From: Roseicella sp. DB1501
GTDB lineage: Bacteria > Pseudomonadota > Alphaproteobacteria > Acetobacterales > Acetobacteraceae
Assembly: GCF_013112485.1 (NCBI RefSeq)
Contig: NZ_JABFHG010000002.1
Location: forward strand, 248,001 to 312,000
Direction: 5' to 3'
Length of the DNA stretch: 64,000 nt
A program made the position numbers and the translations under genes. Under the pieces are notes generated by a model, which was given only the letters and a program-made list of their open reading frames with translations, made no database searches and was not told where the DNA came from. This document shows positions 18,273-26,585 of this stretch, piece by piece; the first letter of the stretch is position 1; every line of letters starts with the position of its first letter.

Positions 18273-19193
18273 TCACCGCGGCCCGCGCCGCAACACCAGC
18301 GTGGTCCAGGGGCCGATATCGAGACGGCGTTCCAGCCGCAGCCCCTGCCGGCGATGCGCCGCCAGCACCATCCGCGCCTGGGTGCCGAGCAGCCCGGCGA
18401 GGATGGCCGTCCCGCCCGGCGCCAGATGCGCCGCGAGGTCGCGCGCCATGGCGCAGAGCGGCCGCGCCAGGATATTGGCGAAGACCAGGTCGTAGTGGCC
18501 ATTGCGTACCACCGGGTGCCGCCAGCCATCCGCCAGCCGTGCCGCGACCAGCCGCTGCACGCCGTTCAGCGCGGCATTGTCCGCCGCCACCCGCACCGAC
18601 CAGGGCTCGATATCGGTGGCCAGCACCGGCCGGCGCAGCAGCTTCGCCGCGGCGATGGCGAGGATGGCCGAGCCGGTGCCGAGATCAAGGATGCGCCGCG
18701 GCCGGCGATGCGCCATCCCCTCCAGCGCCAGCAGGCAGCCCTGGGTGGAGGCGTGCTCGCCGCTGCCGAAGGCGAGCCCGGCATCGAGGCGCAGCACGAT
18801 CCGGCCCGGCGTGACGGGGTTCGGCAGATGCGTCGGCCGCACCAGGAAGCGGCGGCCGATCGGCGCCTCGGGGAAGCCCTGCACGGTGCGGGCGAGCCAG
18901 CCCTCCGCCTCGATCGGGCCGGCCTGCAGCGCCGACGGCTCGATGCCGGTGACGGCGGCGGCCAGGGCCAGGGCGCCGGTCAGCGCGTCATCGCCCTGCC
19001 CCGCCTCCCGCACCCCCTCGATCCGCCAGGTATCGCTCGGCTCGTCGCGGAAATAGGCGACGCTGACGCAGACCGTCTGCAGCGCCGCCTCGAAGGCCGG
19101 CACCGCTTCCTCCGGCAGATGCTCTATGGCGAGCAGCTCCAGCGGCTCGGCGCGGCGGCGCGAAAGCGGCGTCGGCCAGTCGGGATCGCCCAT
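18273..19193 (-). CDS. prmA: ribosomal protein L11 methyltransferase
   Basis: SAM-dependent enzyme that trimethylates ribosomal protein L11. The 306 residues have an N-terminal substrate-recognition part and a Rossmann methyltransferase domain. Motif I is LDLGTGSAILAIAAAKL, the preceding family loop is LAFGSGEHASTQGCLLAL (usually GTGxHxTT, here slightly different), and the catalytic-loop motif FANILARPL replaces NPPF. It could begin at ATG 19193 or at GTG 19199, which overlaps the helicase stop as GTGA. It is the last gene of the pentapeptide, helicase, prmA operon. Confidence 0.9.
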   Translation of the reverse strand: MGDPDWPTPLSRRRAEPLELLAIEHLPEEAVPAFEAALQTVCVSVAYFRDEPSDTWRIEGVREAGQGDDALTGALALAAAVTGIEPSALQAGPIEAEGWLARTVQGFPEAPIGRRFLVRPTHLPNPVTPGRIVLRLDAGLAFGSGEHASTQGCLLALEGMAHRRPRRILDLGTGSAILAIAAAKLLRRPVLATDIEPWSVRVAADNAALNGVQRLVAARLADGWRHPVVRNGHYDLVFANILARPLCAMARDLAAHLAPGGTAILAGLLGTQARMVLAAHRRQGLRLERRLDIGPWTTLVLRRGPR

Positions 19194-19195
19194 GG

Positions 19196-21424
19196 TCACG
19201 AGGCGCGCTCCAGGAAGCTGTCGAGCACCCGCTTCGGATCGGACTTGTCGAAATCGACGTCGACGCGGTTGTCCTCCACCGCCGTGACCCGGCCATAGCC
19301 GAATTTCCGGTGGAAGACGCGCTCGCCCACCTTCAGCGGCGAGGCATGGGCGGGACGCGCCTGCACCTCCCAGGCGCCGGCCTCGATGGTGCGCGGCCGG
19401 CGGGCCAGCAGGCCGCCGCTCCCGGTGAAGACGGAGGGCATGTCGACGACCCGGTTGCGGGCCATGCCGGCGCTGCCCTCGCGCTGCACATGCGCGGCCG
19501 GCAGCTCGTCGAGGAAGCGCGAGGGGATGGAGCTCGACCAATTGCCGTAGACGCGGCGGTTGGCGGCGCAGGAGACGATGGCCTGCTTGCGGGCGCGGGT
19601 CAGCCCGACATAGGCGAGGCGCCGCTCCTCCTCCAGCCCGCGCTCGCCGCCCTCCTCCAGCGCCCGGTTGTGCGGGAACAGCCCCTCCTCCCAGCCGGGG
19701 AGGAAGACCATGTCGAATTCCAGCCCCTTCGCCGCATGCAGCGTCATCAGCGAGAGCCGGTCGCCCGAGGCGTTCTCGTCATTCTCCATCACCAGCGCCA
19801 CATGCTCGAGAAAGCCGTTCAGGGTCTCGAACTCGCCGAGGGCGCGGACGAACTCCTTCAGGTTCTCGAGCCGTCCGGGCGCCTCGGGCGACTTGTCCTG
19901 CTTCCACATCTCCGTGTAGCCGCTCTCGTCCAGCAGGGTCGCGGCGGTGACCACATGCCCCTCCCGCCCGAGCTGCTCGCGCCAGCGCGCGAAGCCGTGC
20001 AACAGCTCGCCGAGCGCGTTACGCGCCTTGCCGGTGAGGCCGCTGCCCGCCTGCAGCAGCCGCGCCGCCGCGGCGCTCAGCGGGATGCGCTCGGCGCGGG
20101 CGAGCTCGTGCATCCGCCGCATGGCGGTGTCGCCGAGGCCGCGCTTCGGGACATTGACGATGCGCTCGAAGGCCAGGTCGTCCGAGGGCTGGGCAAGCAC
20201 GCGCAGATAGGCGAGCGCGTCGCGGATCTCGGCCCGCTCGTAGAATTTCAGCCCGCCGACGACGCGGTAGGGAATGCCGAGGGTGATCAGCCGCTCCTCG
20301 AAGGCGCGGGTCTGGAAGCCGGCGCGGACCAGGATGGCGATCTCGGCCAGGGCATGGCCGCTGCGCTGCGCCGCCTCGATCCGCTCGCCCACCATCCGCG
20401 CCTCCTCCTCGGAATCCCAGAGGGAGACGACGCGCACCTTCTCGCCATCGGCGTCGTTGCGGCCGGCCCTGAGCGTCTTGCCGAGCCGGCCGGAATTATG
20501 CGCGATCAGCCCGCTGGCGGCGGCGAGGATCGGGCGGGTCGAGCGGTAATTGCTCTCCAGCCGCACCACCCGGGCGCTCGGGAAGTCCTTCTCGAAGCGC
20601 AGGATGTTCTCGATCTCGGCGCCGCGCCAGGAATAGATCGACTGGTCGTCGTCGCCGACGCAGCAGATGTTCCGGTGTCCCTGGGCGAGCAGCCGCAGCC
20701 AGAGATACTGCACCAGGTTGGTGTCCTGGTACTCGTCGACCAGGATGTAGCGGAAGCGCCGGTGCCAGTCGGCCAGGACCTCCGGATGGCCGCGCAGGAT
20801 CTCCACCATGTGCAGCATCAGGTCGCCGAAATCGGCGCAGTTCAGGTCCTTCAGCCGGTCCTGATAGGCGGCGTAGAGGCTGCGGGCGCGGCCGCCGGCA
20901 TAATCGGTGTCCTCGGCGGGCGTCACGCGGTCGGGCGTGATGCCGCGATCCTTCCAGCGTTGGATCACCGCCATCAGCCCCGGCGCCGGCCAGCGCTTGG
21001 CATCGATGCCGCCCCCATCCATCACCTGCTTCAGCAGGCGCATCTGGTCGTCCGTGTCGAGGATGGTGAAGCCGCTGGTGAGCCCGACCAGCTCGGCATG
21101 CCGGCGCAGCATGCGGGCGCAGAGCGCGTGGAAGGTGCCGAGCCAGAGACCCTCGGCCGGGCGCTGGATGATGGCCGAGACGCGTTCGCGCATCTCCCGC
21201 GCCGCCTTGTTGGTGAAGGTGACGGCGAGCACCTGGCCGGGAAAGGCGCGGCCGGTCATCAGCAGATGCGCGAAGCGGGTGGTCAGCACCCGGGTCTTGC
21301 CGGTGCCGGCGCCGGCCAGGACCAGCAGCGGCCCGTCGAGCGTCTCGACCGCCTCGCGCTGCTCCGGGTTCAGGCGCGTGAGGTAGTCGGGGAGCGGCGC
21401 CGCGGCCTTCACCGGGCCGCTCAC
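19196..21424 (-). CDS. UvrD/PcrA-type DNA helicase
   Basis: Superfamily 1A 3'-5' DNA helicase for excision and mismatch repair and for removing proteins from DNA; 742 residues. Helicase motifs appear in order: GAGTGKT (I), VTFTNKAAREM (Ia), VDEYQDTN (II), VGDDDQSIYSWRGA (III), LESNYRST (IV), TLHAAKGLEFDMVFLPG (V) and LAYVGLTRARKQ (VI). A C-terminal Tudor-like segment (VGERVFHRKFGYGRVTAV) is typical of PcrA/UvrD. GTG 21424 gives the expected N-terminus and overlaps the stop of the pentapeptide gene (GTGA). An upstream open frame is antisense noise. Confidence 0.94.
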   Translation of the reverse strand: MSGPVKAAAPLPDYLTRLNPEQREAVETLDGPLLVLAGAGTGKTRVLTTRFAHLLMTGRAFPGQVLAVTFTNKAAREMRERVSAIIQRPAEGLWLGTFHALCARMLRRHAELVGLTSGFTILDTDDQMRLLKQVMDGGGIDAKRWPAPGLMAVIQRWKDRGITPDRVTPAEDTDYAGGRARSLYAAYQDRLKDLNCADFGDLMLHMVEILRGHPEVLADWHRRFRYILVDEYQDTNLVQYLWLRLLAQGHRNICCVGDDDQSIYSWRGAEIENILRFEKDFPSARVVRLESNYRSTRPILAAASGLIAHNSGRLGKTLRAGRNDADGEKVRVVSLWDSEEEARMVGERIEAAQRSGHALAEIAILVRAGFQTRAFEERLITLGIPYRVVGGLKFYERAEIRDALAYLRVLAQPSDDLAFERIVNVPKRGLGDTAMRRMHELARAERIPLSAAAARLLQAGSGLTGKARNALGELLHGFARWREQLGREGHVVTAATLLDESGYTEMWKQDKSPEAPGRLENLKEFVRALGEFETLNGFLEHVALVMENDENASGDRLSLMTLHAAKGLEFDMVFLPGWEEGLFPHNRALEEGGERGLEEERRLAYVGLTRARKQAIVSCAANRRVYGNWSSSIPSRFLDELPAAHVQREGSAGMARNRVVDMPSVFTGSGGLLARRPRTIEAGAWEVQARPAHASPLKVGERVFHRKFGYGRVTAVEDNRVDVDFDKSDPKRVLDSFLERAS

Positions 21425-21927
21425 TGGCAGGATCCCACCGAGCCGGGCGCGCAGATATGCTTGCCGTCGCTCCAGCGGGCCCCCTCGAGCGCCGCGTTCA
21501 GCAGGTCGGCGCCGTCGAGCCGCGCGCGGGTGAGATCGGCGCCGCGCAGATCGGCGCCGAAGAAGCGCGCCCGCCGCAGGTCGGCGCCGACCAGCCGGGC
21601 CTTGCCGAGCCGGGCGCGGGTGAAGTCGGCCCGCAGCAGCACCGCCTCGGAGAGATCGGCGCCGCTGAGATCGGCGGCGACGAAGCGGGCATTGTAGCCA
21701 TTGACCTTCCGCAGCCGCGCACCGGCGAGGGTGCTGCGGGTCAGCGAGGCATCCCGCAGCACCGCCCCGGTCAGGTCCACGGCGCCGAAATTGCGCTGTT
21801 CGAGCAGGCAGCGCCGCCAGTCGATGCCGGGGCGTGGCGGAAGGCTGCACTGGCTCGCCGCGGCGGGGGCGGCGAGAGTGGCAAGGAGCAGGCAGATGAC
21901 GGAGAATCGCGGGCGCACGGGCGGCAC
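21421..21927 (-). CDS. secreted pentapeptide-repeat protein
   Basis: A 168-residue exported protein. A signal peptide (FSVICLLLATLAAPAAAS) is followed by about 20 pentapeptide repeats of the A(D/N)Lxx type, for example ADLSGADLSEAVLLRADFTR and ADLRGADLTRARLDGADL, forming a right-handed quadrilateral helix. Cysteines at the mature N-terminus (SQCSL, RRCLL) and the C-terminus (HICAP, GSCQ) may cap it. The function of such proteins is usually unknown. Starts are GTG 21927 or GTG 21918. The longer ATG at 21987 would run through repeat A1 and is disfavoured. Its stop overlaps the helicase start. Confidence 0.78.
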   Translation of the reverse strand: MPPVRPRFSVICLLLATLAAPAAASQCSLPPRPGIDWRRCLLEQRNFGAVDLTGAVLRDASLTRSTLAGARLRKVNGYNARFVAADLSGADLSEAVLLRADFTRARLGKARLVGADLRRARFFGADLRGADLTRARLDGADLLNAALEGARWSDGKHICAPGSVGSCQ

Positions 21928-21930
21928 TGT

Positions 21931-21988
21931 AGAGCGGATCGCTGCGGAGCGTGAACGCCTGGACGCCTGAATCCGCTCCGGGAACAAC
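21931..21988 (+). repeat. dispersed intergenic repeat family A, copy A1 (first half only)
   Basis: A 58-base element, AGAGCGGATCGC to GGGAACAAC, with internal complementary ends GAGCGGAT (21932-21939) and ATCCGCTC (21971-21978). It matches the first half of the copies at 26343, 29973 and 36774 in the same orientation. It lies between the divergent pentapeptide and isomerase genes. Confidence 0.8.
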
Positions 21989-22084
21989 GATCTGCCGCGG
22001 AACGACGCTCAGCCGGGGCGCGATCCGTTGCGGAACGAAGGGTCAGCGGACCGGACCGGCAGGAAGGATAGGAGGTTGCGCATC

Positions 22085-22726
22085 ATGCCCGAGGAGCCGT
22101 CGATCACCTGGTATTTCGACACCGTCTCGCCCTTCTCCTGGATCGCCCTGCCGCGCATCGAGGCGCTGGCGACGCGGCATCCGGTGGCTTTCTGCCCCGT
22201 TCTCCTCGGCGCGATCCTGGCGCATTGGGGCACGGTGGGGCCGGCGGAGCTGGCGCCGAAACGGCTGCACACCTACCGGCTGAGCCAGTTCCTGGCCGAG
22301 CGCGCCGGGCTGCCGATGCGCTTCCCGCCGCGCCATCCCTTCCGCTCGCTGGAGGCGCAGCGCCTGCTCACCGCCCTCGGCGGGGCGCCGGCGGCGGTAC
22401 GCGCCTGCTTCGCCTGCATCTGGGAGGAGGGGCAGGACGTCAGCGACCCGGCCGGCTTCGCCGCGCTGTGCGGCCGGCTCGGCATCGCCGATGCCGCGGC
22501 GCTGATCGAGGAGACCGAGGCGAAGGAAGGGTTGCGGCGGGCCACCGAGGCGGCGATTGCCGCGGGTGTCTTCGGCGTGCCGACCTTGCGGATCGGCACG
22601 GAGCTGTTCTGGGGCGTCGACGCGCTGCCCATGGCCGAGGCCTATCTCGCCGATCCCGGCCTCTTCCAGGGCGAGGCGATGGCGCGCCTTGCCGATCTCC
22701 CGGTCGGCGTCGCGCGCCGCGCCTGA
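22085..22726 (+). CDS. 2-hydroxychromene-2-carboxylate isomerase family protein
   Basis: A 213-residue DSBA/kappa-GST-like thioredoxin-fold protein. In the family, glutathione-dependent isomerases convert 2-hydroxychromene-2-carboxylate in naphthalene breakdown. The N-terminal motif WYFDTVSPFSWIALPRIEAL carries the active-site Ser equivalent in SPFSW. The C-terminal thioredoxin-fold signature GVFGVPTLRIGTELFWGVD is clear. ATG 22085 is preceded by AGGAGG. No naphthalene genes are nearby, so the true substrate is open and a general glutathione-linked role is equally possible. Confidence 0.85.
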   Translation: MPEEPSITWYFDTVSPFSWIALPRIEALATRHPVAFCPVLLGAILAHWGTVGPAELAPKRLHTYRLSQFLAERAGLPMRFPPRHPFRSLEAQRLLTALGGAPAAVRACFACIWEEGQDVSDPAGFAALCGRLGIADAAALIEETEAKEGLRRATEAAIAAGVFGVPTLRIGTELFWGVDALPMAEAYLADPGLFQGEAMARLADLPVGVARRA

Positions 22727-22786
22727 GCCGGCGGGTCGCCGCCGGGTGGGAGGCGCGGGGATCGTGCCTCCCAGGAGCGGAGCGGG

Positions 22787-23587
22787 CTACTCGGCCGCCT
22801 GCCGGTAGCGCCGGGCATATTGCGTCAGCGCGTCATCCGGCACCGGCTCGATCGGCCTGAAGTCGGTATGGGCGATCCATTCCGGCCGGGTCGGCTTGCG
22901 GATGTGGTTGGAAACCGCGTTGAGCGTCAGATAGACGATCTTGCGCGGATAGGGGGTGATGTTGGGCGCCGAGCCATGCACGAGGTTGCCGTGGAACATC
23001 AGCAGCCCGCCCGGCTTGCCGGTTGGCGCGACGATGCCGCCCTCCTGCACCAGCTTCGTGACGGTCCCCTCATCCAGCGTCCAGAGCGGGTAGGAGGTGG
23101 TGCTGAGGTCGTGCCCCGCCTCCAGGTTGCCGTGGTTCTGGCTGCGCGGGATCAGCATCAAGGGGCCGTTGATCGGCATCACCTCGTCGAGGAAGACGGC
23201 GATGTTCATCGCCCGCGGCTCCGGCATGCCGTCGTCGCGCAGCCAGGTGCCGTAATCCTGGTGCCACTGCCAGACATCGCCGGTGAAGGCCGCCTTCGCG
23301 TTGATCTTGAATTGATGCATGTAGAGCTTCTCGCCGAAGATCTGCTCGATCGGCTCGATCATGCGTGGATGCGCGCCGAGCAGGCGGAAGGCCTCGTTAT
23401 AGGTATGCGCGGCGAAGGCGGTGCGGGGCGCGCCGGACTTCTCGCGCCAGATCTCCGGCCGGCTCTCGCGATAGACCGCCTCCGCCTCCTCGCGGAGCGC
23501 GGCGACCTCCTCGGCCGTGAAGGTCTCGGGGAGGAAGAGCCAGCCCTCCTCGTGGAACTGGCGGATCTGCTCGTCGGACAGCCGCAT
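22787..23587 (-). CDS. EctD-like phytanoyl-CoA dioxygenase family protein
   Basis: Non-haem Fe(II)/2-oxoglutarate-dependent oxygenase, 266 residues. The iron facial triad is visible as the His and Asp of WQWHQDYGTW and the distal His of VHGSAPNITPYPRK, whose Arg would bind 2-oxoglutarate. The segment QWHQDYGTW..DDGMPEPRA, then NGPLMLIPRSQ, closely follows the ectoine hydroxylase signature (WHSDFETWHxEDGMPxxRA). It differs at several substrate-contacting positions, and no ectABC genes are near. It may hydroxylate an amino acid or a related solute. ATG 23587. Confidence 0.84.
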   Translation of the reverse strand: MRLSDEQIRQFHEEGWLFLPETFTAEEVAALREEAEAVYRESRPEIWREKSGAPRTAFAAHTYNEAFRLLGAHPRMIEPIEQIFGEKLYMHQFKINAKAAFTGDVWQWHQDYGTWLRDDGMPEPRAMNIAVFLDEVMPINGPLMLIPRSQNHGNLEAGHDLSTTSYPLWTLDEGTVTKLVQEGGIVAPTGKPGGLLMFHGNLVHGSAPNITPYPRKIVYLTLNAVSNHIRKPTRPEWIAHTDFRPIEPVPDDALTQYARRYRQAAE

Positions 23588-23690
23588 GGCCGTTCTCCCT
23601 GTCTTTCCTGGACAGAGGGCATTCTAGGCCGGCGTTGGGCCCGGCCAAAGGCTTTCCGGCGGCGTCCGCCAGGGGCCCCGGCTCGGCCCG

Positions 23691-24686
23691 TCAGCCCGGC
23701 CGCCGCGGCCGGGCGCCGAGGATATGGGCGATGGCGTAGACCAGGTCCGGCCGGTTCAGGGTGTAGAAGTGGAACTCGTCCACCCCGTTCGCCTGCAGCA
23801 ACCGCACCTGCTCCGCCGCGACCACGGCGGCCACCATGCGCCGGGTCTCGGCATCCTCCTCCAGCCCCTCGAAGAGCCGGCCCATCCAGTCGGGCACCCC
23901 GGCCCCGCACATGGCGGAGAATTTCCGCATCTGGGTGAAGTTGGAGACGGGCATGATGCCGGGGACGATCGGCACGGTGATGCCCGCCGCCAGGGCCCGG
24001 TCGAGGAAGCGGAGAAAGACGTCGCTGTCGAAGAAATACTGGGTAATGGCGCGCGTCGCGCCGGCATCGATCTTTCGCTTCAAATTATCGAGGTCATGCT
24101 CGGCGGACAGGGCGGTCGGATGGATTTCCGGATAGGCGGCGACGCTGATCTCGAAGGGCGCGATCCGGCGCAGCCCGGCGACGAGATCGGCGGCATAGGC
24201 ATAGCCCTCGGGATGCGCCTCGTATTGCGCCGCAGCGGCGGGCGGATCGCCGCGCAGGGCCACGATATGCCGCACCCCGGCCTCCCAATAGGCGCGCGCC
24301 ACCTCGTCCACCTCGGCCCGGGAGGCGCCGACGCAGGTCAGATGCGCCGCCGGGGTCAGGCTGGTCTCGCGCACGATGCGGGCGACGGTCGCATGCGTCC
24401 GCGCCTGGGTGGTGCCGCCCGCGCCATAGGTCACCGAGACGAAGCGCGGCGCCAGGGGCTCGAGCCGGCGGATGCAAGCCCAGAGCTGGGCCTCCAGCGC
24501 CTCGGTCCGCGGCGGGAAGAATTCGAAGGACAGGGCAGGCGCCGGCCGGGCGGTGAGCTGCGGCAGCCCATCGACCCGCGGCCCGGTCAGCCAGCGCTGC
24601 AGCGTGCCGTGCGCCGCCGCAGCCCTGCCTTCGGGCTCCGGCCCGATCGGCCTGGCGGCGGGCATTCCGGTCGGGTTCTGATCCAT
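23691..24686 (-). CDS. metF: methylenetetrahydrofolate reductase
   Basis: FAD enzyme that reduces 5,10-methylene-THF to 5-methyl-THF for methionine synthesis. The 331 residues form one TIM barrel with family motifs SFEFFPPRTEAL, VTYGAGGTTQ, HLTCVGASRAEVDE, IVALRGDPP, KIDAGATRAITQYFFD and VPGIMPV. ATG 24686 (MDQNP) gives a length closest to known MetF. ATG 24707 with an upstream GAAG is an alternative, and longer open-frame extensions are unlikely. It is divergent from mlaA. I saw no SAM-II-like pattern in the 188-base space. Confidence 0.93.
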   Translation of the reverse strand: MDQNPTGMPAARPIGPEPEGRAAAAHGTLQRWLTGPRVDGLPQLTARPAPALSFEFFPPRTEALEAQLWACIRRLEPLAPRFVSVTYGAGGTTQARTHATVARIVRETSLTPAAHLTCVGASRAEVDEVARAYWEAGVRHIVALRGDPPAAAAQYEAHPEGYAYAADLVAGLRRIAPFEISVAAYPEIHPTALSAEHDLDNLKRKIDAGATRAITQYFFDSDVFLRFLDRALAAGITVPIVPGIMPVSNFTQMRKFSAMCGAGVPDWMGRLFEGLEEDAETRRMVAAVVAAEQVRLLQANGVDEFHFYTLNRPDLVYAIAHILGARPRRPG

Positions 24687-24874
24687 TTCCGCCACGCGGA
24701 CCCTCATCAACGTCTTCGCAAGCGCCGCGACCGGATACAGTTTGTGGCGTTGCAGCGCTACCCTAACGGTCATAATGGCCAACGGGGTCGCGGGACGGAT
24801 GCCAAATGCATGGCAGCCGTCAGTCATCATGACGCAATGTTGCGCCTTAGCATCGTGAGAGGGTTTAGTCGCCG

Positions 24875-25672
24875 ATGCCGTCCCCGCCCCGCTTCGTCGC
24901 TGCGCTCCTGTCGCTGGCGCTCCTGGCCGGCTGCGCCGCAAGGCCGGATCCGTCGGACCCGGATGCGGTTGCCGAGTTCAAGCAGAACAACGATCCACTC
25001 GAGCCGTTCAATCGGACCATGTTCTCGATCCACCAGGGCATCGACAAGGTGGTGCTGCGCCCGGTGGCCGTCGTCTACCGGGACGTGGTGCCGCAGCCGG
25101 TCCGCACCGGCGTGTCCAATGTCCTTGGCAACCTTCGCACCCCGGTGATCCTCGCCAACGACATGCTGCAGGGCGAGCCGCGGCGGGCGGGCGACACGCT
25201 CGGGCGCTTCCTGATCAACTCCACGATCGGCCTGGGCGGCATCTTCGACGTCGCCGGCGATCATTTCGGCGTGCGGGGCCATTCCGAGGATTATGGGCAG
25301 ACCCTGGCCGTCTGGGGCGTCGGCGAGGGCGCCTATCTCTTCATCCCGGTCCTCGGCCCCTCGAATCCGCGCGACCTGAGCGGCTTCGGTCTAGGCATCG
25401 CCTCCGATCCGCTGACCTGGGTCGGCCAGGGCGTCGCGGTCGACGTGCTGACCGGCACCCGCGCCGGCGTGACCGTCATCGACACGCGGGAATCGCTCCT
25501 CGATGCGCTCGACGCGGTCAACCGCGAATCGCTCGATCCCTATGCCGTGCTGCGCAGCGCCTATCGGCAGCGCCGCAATGCCGAGATCAACAACACCAAT
25601 GACAACGTGGCGCCTGCCGCCGCCGGCGGAACCGGCTTCGGCGTGGGCAAGGGCTACAAGCCCGAGCCCTGA
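24875..25672 (+). CDS. mlaA: MlaA/VacJ outer-membrane lipid-asymmetry lipoprotein
   Basis: Outer-membrane lipoprotein that removes misplaced phospholipids from the outer leaflet in the Mla pathway. The 265 residues have a lipobox signal (LALLAGC) and the MlaA core: NDPLEPFNRTMF, VSNVLGNLRTPV, NDMLQGEP, GRFLINSTIGLGGIFDVA, EDYGQTLAVWGVGEG and PVLGPSNPRD. The Asn/Gly-rich C-terminus ends in GKGYKPEP. ATG 24875. The mlaC gene follows after 29 bases. MlaFED genes are not in the window. Confidence 0.93.
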   Translation: MPSPPRFVAALLSLALLAGCAARPDPSDPDAVAEFKQNNDPLEPFNRTMFSIHQGIDKVVLRPVAVVYRDVVPQPVRTGVSNVLGNLRTPVILANDMLQGEPRRAGDTLGRFLINSTIGLGGIFDVAGDHFGVRGHSEDYGQTLAVWGVGEGAYLFIPVLGPSNPRDLSGFGLGIASDPLTWVGQGVAVDVLTGTRAGVTVIDTRESLLDALDAVNRESLDPYAVLRSAYRQRRNAEINNTNDNVAPAAAGGTGFGVGKGYKPEP

Positions 25673-25701
25673 TCGCCGCGCCCCACCGTTCGGGAGAGAC
25701 C

Positions 25702-26337
25702 ATGATGCTTCTGATCCAACGCCGCCTGCTGCTCGGCGCCGGCCTGGGACTGGCCTTCGCCGGACCGGCCCTGGCACAGCAGGATATCGGTCGCGCCGCC
25801 AGCTTCATCCAGGCCACCGGCCAGGAGCTGGTCGCGGCCATCAACGACACGCGGGCGGACCTGGCGACGCGCCGCCAGCGGGTGGCCGCCATCCTGCGGC
25901 GCGCCGTCGATATCGACGGCGTCGGCCGCTTCATCCTCGGCCGCTGGTGGCGCCAGGCCAGCCCGCAGCAGCAGCAGGACTACCTGAAGCTCTTCGAGGA
26001 GACGCTGATCCGCAACCTCTCGGCGCGCTTCGGCGAGTATCAGGGCGTGCGCTTCTCGCTCGGCCGCAGCCAGCAGCGCACCGAGGATGACGTGCTGGTG
26101 AACACCATCATCGAGCGGCCGAACAGCGCGCCCTTCGCGCTCGACTGGCGCGTCGGCGAGGTCAACGGCCAGCCGAAGGTGGTCGACGTCATCGCCGAGG
26201 GCACCTCGCTGCGGCTGACCCAGCGCAGCGAATACTCGGCCGTGATCCAGCAGAACAACGGCTCGGTCGACGCGCTGCTCGCGGCGATGCGCCGGCAGAT
26301 CCAGCAGCTTTCGGCGCGGGAGCAGGGCGGGCGCTGA
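25702..26337 (+). CDS. mlaC: MlaC-type periplasmic phospholipid-binding protein
   Basis: Periplasmic shuttle that carries phospholipid between the outer-membrane MlaA and the inner-membrane Mla transporter (Ttg2/MlaC family). It has 211 residues with a cleavable signal (LLLGAGLGLAFAGPALAQ). The conserved core is DIDGVGRFILGRWWRQASPQQQ, YLKLFEETLIRNL and WRVGEVNGQPKVVDVIAEG, then SLRLTQRSEYSAVI. ATG 25702 follows GGGAGAGA. It forms a pair with mlaA. Downstream is the hairpin of repeat copy A2, which may double as a transcript end. Confidence 0.92.
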   Translation: MMLLIQRRLLLGAGLGLAFAGPALAQQDIGRAASFIQATGQELVAAINDTRADLATRRQRVAAILRRAVDIDGVGRFILGRWWRQASPQQQQDYLKLFEETLIRNLSARFGEYQGVRFSLGRSQQRTEDDVLVNTIIERPNSAPFALDWRVGEVNGQPKVVDVIAEGTSLRLTQRSEYSAVIQQNNGSVDALLAAMRRQIQQLSAREQGGR

Positions 26338-26342
26338 CGGGA

Positions 26343-26443
26343 ACAGATCGCGGGAGGGCGTGAATGCCCGGACCGTGAATCCGCTCCGGAAACAACAGGC
26401 TACAGCGGATTGCCTCCAATCTTGAACGCAATCCGCTGTAGCC
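26343..26443 (+). repeat. dispersed intergenic repeat family A, copy A2 (both halves)
   Basis: About 100 bases matching copy A3. The first half runs from ACAGATCGCGGGAGGGCGTG to CCGCTCCGGAAACAACA. The second half is a perfect 16-bp inverted repeat, 26398-26413 (GGCTACAGCGGATTGC) and 26428-26443, with a 14-base loop. It lies six bases after mlaC. The hairpin could end mlaAC transcripts, although no T-run follows. Confidence 0.85.
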
Positions 26444-26585
26444 GTCCGGGCGGGCCCCACGCCGCCCGCCCGGCGCCCCATTTCATTTCCCGGCATATTC
26501 CAGCCGGCCCCGGCAGTTTCGCCCTTCCCGTCCGCGGCCGGGCAATGCTCTCCTCGCGGCAAGAAGACCGCCGGGAGGACCACGC

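Noticed and set aside
24687-24874. Possible SAM-responsive riboswitch before metF
   Set aside because: I looked for the SAM-II-like conserved loop and pseudoknot segments and did not find them.
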